A stretch of DNA of 5,876 bases from an uncultured Clostridia bacterium. GTDB taxonomy: Bacteria; Bacillota; Clostridia; Christensenellales; Borkfalkiaceae. Numbering within the stretch: position 1 is the first letter of the stretch; each line of letters starts with the position of its first letter. Both the position numbers and the translations under genes were made by a program. Below are positions 1 through 4,603 of the stretch, one piece after another. The stretch is taken from the NCBI GenBank assembly GCA_904501795.1, contig CAJGCK010000060.1, forward strand, positions 1-5,876, written 5' to 3'. The notes beneath the pieces are model-generated. The model did not search any database. It was given only the letters and a program-made list of their open reading frames with translations, and was not told the origin of the DNA.

Positions 1-696
1 ACAATTATAAGCGACGCGCTAAATTATATGATAACGGTGTGTGAGGATTTGGGTAAAGACGCAACCGTCTATGAAACTGCTCTTAAAAAACTAAAACCCC
101 TTTCGATTGCAAGCGACGGCCGTTTATTAGAGTGGGATAAAGAGTACGAAGAAATAGATAAGGGACACAGACACTTTTCGCATTTATTAGGTTTATATCC
201 CTATAAAACTATAGAGGAAGACAGCCCTTATTATAAAGCTTGCAAAAAATCAGTAGAAACAAGATTAACCAATGGTGGTGGCGCTACGGGTTGGAGCAAT
301 CTTTGGTCTATAGGACTATTAAATAGATGCAATCTAAAAGATCTCGCGTACGATTATATGCAAAGACAAGTTGCTTATCAAACTATGGAAAACTTGTTTG
401 ACAAACACGGTAGAAAGTATTACGACTGTTTCCAAATAGACGGAAATTTAGGTTTAGTTTCTTGTGTGTGTGATATGCTTGCTGACGTTGTAAACGGCAA
501 AATAATCTTGTTGCCGTATCTCCCGGAACAATGGAAGAAGGGTGGAGAAGTCAAAGGAATAAGACTTAAAGGCGCAAAAAAAGCGGACTTTATGTGGAAA
601 GACGGAAAGATTACGAAATACGTAATAACCGACTTAGAAGATAAAACGTTATTTGAAGGTGAGGGTCAATACGCTTTCCCTTTGAAAATATATTAA
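1..696 (+). CDS. GH95-type alpha-L-fucosidase/glycoside hydrolase, C-terminal part (5' end outside window)
   Basis: The frame is open from base 1, so the ATG at 28 is probably internal and about 231 C-terminal codons are visible. GH95 enzymes are usually 700-800 residues, so about two thirds lies upstream. Visible family signatures are GRLLEW (118-135), GHRHFSHLLGLYP (163-201), NGGGATGWS (271-297) and FQIDGN (430-447), followed by LLPYLPEQW and a beta-rich tail. In characterised GH95 fucosidases, as I recall, the Asp of the FQIDGN-type motif (codon 439-441 here) activates the catalytic Asn; the general acid Glu and that Asn would lie upstream, unseen. The expected role is removal of alpha-L-fucose (some GH95 members act on alpha-L-galactose) from host or plant glycans. 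Whether it is secreted cannot be judged without the N-terminus. It is followed after 17 bases by the phosphohexomutase, probably in one transcript. The family call is firm; the exact substrate is inferred. Confidence 0.88.
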   Translation, partial: TIISDALNYMITVCEDLGKDATVYETALKKLKPLSIASDGRLLEWDKEYEEIDKGHRHFSHLLGLYPYKTIEEDSPYYKACKKSVETRLTNGGGATGWSNLWSIGLLNRCNLKDLAYDYMQRQVAYQTMENLFDKHGRKYYDCFQIDGNLGLVSCVCDMLADVVNGKIILLPYLPEQWKKGGEVKGIRLKGAKKADFMWKDGKITKYVITDLEDKTLFEGEGQYAFPLKIY

Positions 697-703
697 AGTA
701 TTT

Positions 704-709
704 GGAGAG
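704..709 (+). promoter_or_regulatory. Ribosome binding site that fixes the mutase start
   Basis: GGAGAG lies 4 bases before the ATG at 714. A TTG at 702 is in frame and would add four residues, but it overlaps this Shine-Dalgarno sequence, so the ATG at 714 is the better start. Confidence 0.8.
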
Positions 710-713
710 AAAA

Positions 714-2216
714 ATGGATTACAAAAAGTTACAAAACGGCAGTGATATACGTGGCGTTGCGTTAGAAGGAATTGAAGGACAACACGTTAATTTAACTGAA
801 GAAGTATGTAAAGACGTAGCGCGTGGTTTTGCACTATGGCTAATTAAAAAAACGGGCAAAAAAGATTTGCGTGTTGCAGTGGGTAGGGACTCGCGTTTAT
901 CAGGCGAAACTTTGTGTGGCTATTTATGCGACGCTTTAGTTGAATCGGGCATAAACGTAACTGATTTTGAAATGGCAAGCACTCCTGCTATGTTTATGTC
1001 AACCGTAACCGAGGGTTATAATTTCGATGGTTCAGTAATGATAACCGCAAGCCACTTACCGTTCAATAGAAACGGCTTTAAGTTTTTTACTAAGGACGGC
1101 GGTTTAGAATCTAAAGACATAAAAGAAATTTTAGCCTATGCGGAAGGGGATGAAAAAACTCTTTTGGCTAAAGGAAGTTTAATTAAAGGCGAGTTTATGG
1201 ATACCTATTCAAAAATACTTGCCGATAAAATTCGCAAAGAAACAGGGCTAGACGCACCGTTGAAAGGCTTTAAGATCGTGGTAGACGCAGGTAATGGTGC
1301 GGGTGGATTTTTCGTTGATAAAGTGCTTAAACCTTTAGGAGCAGATACCCAAGGAAGCCTTTATCTTGACCCTGACGGAAGTTTCCCTAACCATATTCCA
1401 AACCCAGAGAATAAACAAGCGATGGAGAGTATAACCAAAGCCGTGCTTGACAACAAAGCCGATTTCGGTATAATTTTCGATACCGACGTTGACCGTGCAG
1501 GCGCAGTTCTTTCGGACGGTAGCGAACTTAATAGAAACAGAATTATTGCTATGTTATCGGCAATACTTTTAAGAGAATATCCAGGAACGACTATCGTTAC
1601 CGATTCAATAACTTCTACGGGACTAAAAGAGTTCATAGAAGAAAAGGGCGGTGTTCATCATAGGTTTAAGCGTGGTTATCGTAACGTAATAAACGAATCA
1701 ATAAGATTAAACGGTTTAGGGCAAGATAGCCAACTCGCAATAGAAACTTCGGGTCACGGCGCGTTAAAAGAAAACTATTTTCTTGACGACGGTGCATATT
1801 TAGTAACCAAACTACTTATTGAGCTTGCTAGGGGTAAGAAAATGGGTTACACGTTACAATCTCTTATCGAAACGTTAAAAGAGCCGAAAGAAAGCGTAGA
1901 ACTAAGAATGAACATTTTACTTGATGACTTTAAGGCTTACGGACAATCGGTGATAGAACAGTTGACCGAATATGCAAAGACTGCAAACGGTTGGGAACTC
2001 GTTCCTAACAATTACGAAGGTGTAAGAGTTAATTTAGACGAAAAACACGGAAACGGGTGGTTCTTGTTAAGATTATCTTTACACGACCCCTTATTACCAT
2101 TAAATATCGAGAGTAATAGCCAAGGTGGTGCTAAAATAATAGCCGAAAACCTAGCGTCGTTTATAACTAGATTTAATAAACTAGATTTATCGCCGATACA
2201 AAACTTTATTAAATAA
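714..2216 (+). CDS. Phosphomannomutase/phosphoglucomutase-family protein (alpha-D-phosphohexomutase)
   Basis: This 500-residue cytoplasmic enzyme has the four-domain phosphohexomutase pattern; family members interconvert hexose 1- and 6-phosphates. In order: GRDSR near residues 57-61; the active-site loop TASHLPFNRNGFKFF, whose phosphoserine is about Ser113; the Mg2+-binding loop DTDVDR at about 256-261; and the sugar-binding segment ETSGHGALKEN starting at about 344. The fourth-domain phosphate-binding loop is not the usual RPSGTEP type. In its place is RLSLHDPLLPLNIES at about 453-467. I recall this form from a subfamily shared by some bacteria and plant/cyanobacterial proteins, usually annotated phosphomannomutase/phosphoglucomutase. 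All catalytic motifs look intact, so it should be active. It is the second gene of an apparent operon with the GH95 hydrolase and has no promoter of its own that I can see. A hairpin repeat begins 14 bases after the stop. Glucose versus mannose phosphate preference cannot be read from the sequence. Confidence 0.92.
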   Translation: MDYKKLQNGSDIRGVALEGIEGQHVNLTEEVCKDVARGFALWLIKKTGKKDLRVAVGRDSRLSGETLCGYLCDALVESGINVTDFEMASTPAMFMSTVTEGYNFDGSVMITASHLPFNRNGFKFFTKDGGLESKDIKEILAYAEGDEKTLLAKGSLIKGEFMDTYSKILADKIRKETGLDAPLKGFKIVVDAGNGAGGFFVDKVLKPLGADTQGSLYLDPDGSFPNHIPNPENKQAMESITKAVLDNKADFGIIFDTDVDRAGAVLSDGSELNRNRIIAMLSAILLREYPGTTIVTDSITSTGLKEFIEEKGGVHHRFKRGYRNVINESIRLNGLGQDSQLAIETSGHGALKENYFLDDGAYLVTKLLIELARGKKMGYTLQSLIETLKEPKESVELRMNILLDDFKAYGQSVIEQLTEYAKTANGWELVPNNYEGVRVNLDEKHGNGWFLLRLSLHDPLLPLNIESNSQGGAKIIAENLASFITRFNKLDLSPIQNFIK

Positions 2217-2276
2217 GATAAAACCACTGCAAAATTGTAATAGACATAGGGATTTTTAAGCAATAACAAAAGTGTA

Positions 2277-2320
2277 GCCCACTATACTTCGCAAAAAGCG
2301 GAATATGGTGGGCTTTATCT
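2277..2320 (+). terminator. Hairpin H1 of the repeat, possible terminator of the GH95-mutase operon
   Basis: The arm GCCCACTATACTTCGC (2277-2292) pairs with 2298-2313 around an AAAAA loop: 16 positions with one C-A mismatch and a few T-G wobbles. It is followed by TTTATCTTT, which is a weak T tract. It starts 60 bases after the mutase stop and no better terminator is visible between. Termination is inferred; the hairpin itself is seen directly and is conserved in the second copy. Confidence 0.5.
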
Positions 2321-2520
2321 TTACCACAAAAATTAAAGATTTAAGTTATATTTTTAGCCTCGTGGCTAAAAGTGATATGCAAGTTTCTTGCGTTATATTT
2401 TGACCTGTGGTCAAAGTTATATTATATTTGCCACAACTTTCCCGAAAAGGGAAAATAAAACTTTGCGTAGCAAAATATCACTGCTTTTAGCAATATAACT
2501 TGCCGTTAGGCAAATATAAC

Positions 2521-2557
2521 TAGTGCGTCAGTAATAATCCCTATTACTGACGCACTA
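2521..2557. repeat. Perfect 16-bp inverted repeat (H9) closing the hairpin array
   Basis: TAGTGCGTCAGTAATA (2521-2536) is exactly mirrored at 2542-2557 around the 5-base loop ATCCC. It is by far the strongest palindrome in the array. It lies 30 bases beyond the stop of the minus-strand AraC gene, so it may also end that transcript, although the minus-strand bases after it (GTTATATTT) are only a weak T tract. On the plus strand the T run comes 11 bases after the stem, which is too far for a standard terminator. Confidence 0.85.
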
Positions 2558-2587
2558 ATTTGCGATAGGTTTTTTTAATTAGTATAT

Positions 2588-3433
2588 TTACTTTTTAGCA
2601 GGTTTAACGGGCGAATTTTCTTTTTTTGAAGTAGAAATCTGATGCTTTAAAATAGATGGAGGTTCGCCGAAATATTTAACGTAAGTTCTATAAAAAGAAA
2701 GATAATTCTTAAATCCACAAAGCGCAAAAACGTCTGTTAATTTCTTATCATTTTCGCTAATCATTTTGTGCGCTAAAATTATACGTTTTTTTCTAACGTA
2801 TTGCATAACGCCGATGCCTAATTCTTTTTTGAAAACGTGGTTTATGTACGATTTAGAGAAAAACAGTTTTTCCGACAAATCTTCTAATTTTTTAATTTTG
2901 AAAATATGTTTGTTTACGTAATTAAAAATCTTTTTGCAACTTGCATTCATAGAAGCATTGCCAATATTATAATAATCGTTTGAATTAGCGTTATCTAACG
3001 CGATTAATAGTAGTTGAAAAAGATTTTTTAAAATTATTTTGTGATAATCGTTAGGCGACTCGTCGGTTAGTGCATTGATTAACCAAATGATATTATCTAT
3101 TGAAGAATTTTGTTGTATTCTCGCGTATTGAGATTTATCAAAAACCTTGTTTAGCAACACGTTGTTTTTAATAAAATTAGACGAGAATTGAATGCATACT
3201 CTTTTATACGGTAGTTTAATAATGTTTTTTACGAAGTGATACTTAGCGGGTTTTATCAAAAGTACGTCTCCCGCAGTTAAACGGTAAAGACAGTCTTCGA
3301 TAACGTATTCAAGTTCGCCTTCAACAACGTACAAGATTTCGTAAGTGGGGTGGATATGTCTTTTTAAGTTTTTTTCATCCATCTTTTCGTACTCTAAATA
3401 AGAATACGTAAGATTGTTAGTCATAACGTTCAT
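2588..3433 (-). CDS. AraC-family transcriptional regulator with N-terminal cupin-like domain
   Basis: At 281 residues this is the usual length for the family. Residues about 25-66 look like the AraC-type cupin sensor: HIHPTYEILYVVEG, then YRLTAGDVLLIKPAKYH. The C-terminal AraC DNA-binding domain spans about 165-262, with a first helix-turn-helix near 182-203 (LEDLSEKLFFSKSYINHVFKK) and a second near 231-253 (KLTDVFALCGFKNYLSFYRTY), ending in the typical YFGEPPS. A lysine-rich tail of about 17 residues follows. The ligand is unknown; family members with this layout commonly sense sugars and act on carbohydrate genes, which suits the GH95 and mutase neighbours, but this is inference. Two in-frame ATGs (3433 and 3424) are possible starts and neither has a Shine-Dalgarno sequence. 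The gene converges with the mutase across the hairpin array, so it is not part of that operon. Confidence 0.9.
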   Translation of the reverse strand: MNVMTNNLTYSYLEYEKMDEKNLKRHIHPTYEILYVVEGELEYVIEDCLYRLTAGDVLLIKPAKYHFVKNIIKLPYKRVCIQFSSNFIKNNVLLNKVFDKSQYARIQQNSSIDNIIWLINALTDESPNDYHKIILKNLFQLLLIALDNANSNDYYNIGNASMNASCKKIFNYVNKHIFKIKKLEDLSEKLFFSKSYINHVFKKELGIGVMQYVRKKRIILAHKMISENDKKLTDVFALCGFKNYLSFYRTYVKYFGEPPSILKHQISTSKKENSPVKPAKK

Positions 3434-3439
3434 AAAAAC

Positions 3440-3448
3440 ATTGTATCA
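3440..3448 (-). promoter_or_regulatory. Extended -10 promoter for the AraC-family gene
   Basis: Read on the minus strand, TGATACAAT is an extended -10 element (TG, one base, then TACAAT). No good -35 is present. Only six bases separate it from the ATG at 3433, so transcription would start at or next to that codon and give a leaderless or nearly leaderless mRNA. Confidence 0.5.
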
Positions 3449-3505
3449 TATATCAAACAAAACAAAAAAGCATTTTTTGAAATGTTTTATAAAAAATCAA
3501 AAATT

Positions 3506-3583
3506 ATTAGTGTGTTAGCAGTAAAAAAATAAAAAGTCCCAAGTTTTTGGGACTTTTGTTAATGGAGCTGCTAAGCGGATTCG
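3506..3583. repeat. Direct repeat, copy A (tRNA 3' end plus terminator)
   Basis: This matches 3639-3716 at an offset of 133 bases; the core 3514-3583 differs at only 2 of 70 positions. It contains the terminator hairpin, the CCA end, the acceptor 3' strand and part of the T arm of tRNA-Thr. The match stops inside the T loop after GGATTCG. Confidence 0.9.
3532..3557 (-). terminator. Intrinsic terminator, duplicated copy A
   Basis: An 11-bp perfect stem, AAAAGTCCCAA paired with TTGGGACTTTT, closes a 4-base loop. On the minus strand it is followed by TATTTTTTTAC. It is identical to the stem at 3665-3690 and is a second barrier between the tRNA and the AraC gene. Confidence 0.8.
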
Positions 3584-3655
3584 TAAGGAGCAAAAGCGAC
3601 GGAATAGCGATTGAGTTTAGCAATCGCGTCCATATTTCATTAGGAGGTTAGCAGT
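3563..3655 (-). pseudogene. tRNA-like remnant with intact tRNA-Thr 3' end
   Basis: On the minus strand the 3' end (TTAGCAGC, T, CCA at 3574-3563) is identical to the functional tRNA-Thr, and a matching CTGCTAA lies at 3654-3648, so a 7-bp acceptor-like stem can form. Between them is a 7-bp stem with a 7-base loop: GCGATTG (3627-3621), loop CTAAACT, then CAATCGC (3613-3607). The T arm is disrupted (TTACGAATCC instead of TTCGAATCC) and no proper D arm is seen. At 93 bases it is too long for a normal threonine tRNA. It is most likely a degenerate or chimeric copy, or a partial duplication with unrelated sequence inside; it is unlikely to be a working tRNA. Confidence 0.45.
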
Positions 3656-3716
3656 GAAAAAATAAAAAGTCCCAAGTTTTTGGGACTTTTGTTAATGGAG
3701 CTGCTAACCGGATTCG
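3639..3716. repeat. Direct repeat, copy B (overlaps functional tRNA-Thr 3' end)
   Basis: This partner of 3506-3583 includes the tRNA-Thr terminator and the last part of the functional tRNA. The two copies are separated by about 55 bases not found elsewhere in the window. Confidence 0.9.
3665..3690 (-). terminator. Intrinsic terminator of tRNA-Thr
   Basis: The same 11-bp perfect stem and 4-base loop as at 3532-3557 begins 5 bases after the encoded CCA. On the minus strand it is followed by TATTTTTTCAC. Confidence 0.85.
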
Positions 3717-3771
3717 AACCGGTGACCTCGTCCTTACCAAGGACGTGCTCTACCTGCTGAGCCATAGCAGC
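3696..3771 (-). tRNA. tRNA-Thr (anticodon GGT)
   Basis: This is a complete 76-base cloverleaf including an encoded CCA. The acceptor stem GCTGCTA (3771-3765) pairs with TAGCAGC (3706-3700), with discriminator T and CCA at 3698-3696. The anticodon stem CGTCC/GGACG encloses TTGGTAA, giving anticodon GGT, which reads threonine ACC and ACU codons. The T arm contains GGTTCGAATCC. A consensus promoter lies upstream and a strong terminator downstream, so it is transcribed alone. Confidence 0.97.
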
Positions 3772-3799
3772 ATTACGCCTAATTCACAAATGCTTAACT

Positions 3800-3828
3800 A
3801 TTATATATAATAAAAAACGTTTTGTCAA
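3800..3828 (-). promoter_or_regulatory. Consensus sigma-A promoter of tRNA-Thr
   Basis: On the minus strand, TTGACA (3828-3823) and TATAAT (3805-3800) are both perfect consensus hexamers with a 17-base spacer. Transcription would begin about 20 bases before the mature tRNA 5' end at 3771, leaving a short leader for RNase P to remove. Confidence 0.93.
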
Positions 3829-3861
3829 TAAAAACAAGGTTGTTTTCTCAATAAAATTTCA

Positions 3862-3879
3862 GTTAAAATTTAATTTAAC
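3862..3879. promoter_or_regulatory. Possible operator or promoter region before the flavoprotein gene
   Basis: GTTAAA (3862-3867) and TTTAAC (3874-3879) form a 6-bp inverted repeat in a very AT-rich stretch. TTGTTT (3840-3845) and TTAAAA (3863-3868) are spaced 17 bases apart and could be a weak promoter. Such patterns arise easily in AT-rich DNA, so this is tentative. Confidence 0.25.
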
Positions 3880-3929
3880 TATTTAATTTATAAAACAAAT
3901 GTGATAAACTTAAATAAAGGAGATTTATT

Positions 3930-4547
3930 ATGAAAGTATTATTAATTAATGGGAGCCCACACGAAAAAGGAACTACTCGTCGCGCGTTTGACATTGTTTG
4001 TACTGTGCTAAATAAAAACGAGATTGAAACGGAGATTATAACCGTAGGAAAAGAAAACGTAAGTGGTTGTGTTGTATGTGGTGGTTGCGCAAAAACGGGA
4101 AGGTGTGTTAAAGATGACGTTGTTAACGTGCTTATTGAGAAAATAGAAGAAGCGGACGGAGTAATTATAGGCACGCCCGTTTACTACGCGTCAATGAACG
4201 GAACGTTAAAGGCTATTTTAGACAGAGTATTTTATTCAAGGAAGAAATTTACTGGAAAAGTAGGCGCGGCTATTGCCGTTGCGAGGAGAGCGGGAACGAC
4301 TGCAACCATAGATGAAATTAACAAATATTTTATGATAAGCGGAATGCCCGTAGTCTCTTCAAAGTACTGGAATATGCTTTTCGGCAGTAATTACGATCAA
4401 GCGGAGCAAGATATTGAAGGTTTAGAAACAATGGAAATGCTTGGCGAGAATATGTCTTATTTATTAAAATGTATTGATTTGGGTAAGAAAGCGGGAATAA
4501 CCGCGCCCGAAAATAAATATACTACACGCACGAATTTTATAAAATAA
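3930..4547 (+). CDS. Iron-sulfur-flavoprotein-like, flavodoxin-fold NAD(P)H/FMN reductase family protein
   Basis: This 205-residue protein has the fold and motifs of the NADPH-dependent FMN reductase/flavodoxin-like superfamily. An FMN phosphate-binding loop, GSPHEKGTT, is at residues 8-16, and the second flavin loop, GTPVYYASMNGTLKAILDR, at 81-99. Between them four cysteines at 47, 50, 53 and 59 form a compact CX2CX2CX5C motif. In archaeal and clostridial iron-sulfur flavoproteins (Isf) a CX2CX2CX4-7C motif of this kind binds a [4Fe-4S] cluster. Some bacterial relatives keep similar cysteines without a proven cluster. The expected role is electron transfer between a reduced donor such as ferredoxin and an unknown acceptor, in the cytoplasm of an anaerobe; the substrate is not predictable. 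The start is supported by AAAGGAGA (3916-3923), 6 bases before the ATG. It appears monocistronic: the next gene has its own promoter 7 bases after this stop. No clear terminator is visible. Confidence 0.87.
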   Translation: MKVLLINGSPHEKGTTRRAFDIVCTVLNKNEIETEIITVGKENVSGCVVCGGCAKTGRCVKDDVVNVLIEKIEEADGVIIGTPVYYASMNGTLKAILDRVFYSRKKFTGKVGAAIAVARRAGTTATIDEINKYFMISGMPVVSSKYWNMLFGSNYDQAEQDIEGLETMEMLGENMSYLLKCIDLGKKAGITAPENKYTTRTNFIK

Positions 4548-4554
4548 TTGAATA

Positions 4555-4583
4555 TTGACAAGGTTTGTTGTTGGTGGTAAAAT
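4555..4583 (+). promoter_or_regulatory. Strong sigma-A promoter of the SIS-domain gene
   Basis: TTGACA (4555-4560), a 17-base spacer and TAAAAT (4578-4583) are near consensus, with TGG before the -10 giving an extended -10 feature. The expected start near 4590 leaves a leader of about 14 bases that is nearly all Shine-Dalgarno sequence (AAGGGGGGGAGAG, 4590-4602). Confidence 0.88.
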
Positions 4584-4603
4584 ATGGATAAGGGGGGGAG
4601 AGT

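Larger units (their letters stand above)
2231..2557. repeat. Hairpin-array element, copy 1 (complete or nearly so)
   Basis: This non-coding element fills the gap between two convergent genes. Its left module, 2231-2328, matches 5704-5801 at 94 of 98 positions. It then becomes an array of hairpins: H2 2352-2371, H3 2379-2391, H4 2399-2415, H5 2438-2454, H6 2462-2474, H7 2482-2492, H8 2500-2513 and H9 2521-2557. Forward linkers GTTATAT or GTGATAT lie at 2345, 2372, 2392 and 2416. Reverse-complement linkers lie at 2475 (ATATCAC), 2493 and 2514 (both ATATAAC), with a one-base variant ATAAAAC at 2455. Stems are 4-8 bp with loops of 3-5 bases, except H9 with 16 bp. Stem sequences differ from one hairpin to the next while linkers are nearly constant. 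There is no coding sequence or transposase inside. It could be a non-autonomous mobile element (MITE-like), a structured 3' UTR, or both. The right border is uncertain: H9 ends at 2557 and a run of seven T ends at 2576. Confidence 0.85.

Noticed and set aside
28..30. ATG at 28 as the true start of the hydrolase
   Set aside because: The frame is open to base 1, no ribosome binding site precedes it, and the family is much longer.
702..713. TTG start for the mutase
   Set aside because: It overlaps the Shine-Dalgarno sequence that serves the ATG at 714.
1361..1636. Minus-strand open frame inside the mutase gene
   Set aside because: It is a shadow of the well-supported mutase; no ribosome binding site and no recognisable family.
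2012..2269. Minus-strand open frame across the mutase 3' end and the repeat
   Set aside because: It overlaps conserved mutase motifs and the non-coding hairpin element.
2345..2520. CRISPR array
   Set aside because: The constant units are only 7 bases, they switch orientation midway, and the variable units are themselves palindromes; no cas gene is present.
2560..2577. Plus-strand terminator using the run of seven T
   Set aside because: The T run is 11 bases from the end of the H9 stem, too far for a standard intrinsic terminator.
3434..3505. Further gene or RNA upstream of the AraC-family gene
   Set aside because: AT-rich with only the -10 element recognisable; no coding frame and no stable structure noticed.
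3506..3716. Intact integrated element at the tRNA
   Set aside because: Only about 55 bases separate the two repeat copies and there is no integrase; at most a scar.
3875..4174. Minus-strand open frame opposite the flavoprotein gene
   Set aside because: Low-complexity Ser/Thr/Leu translation opposite a clear gene with flavin motifs.
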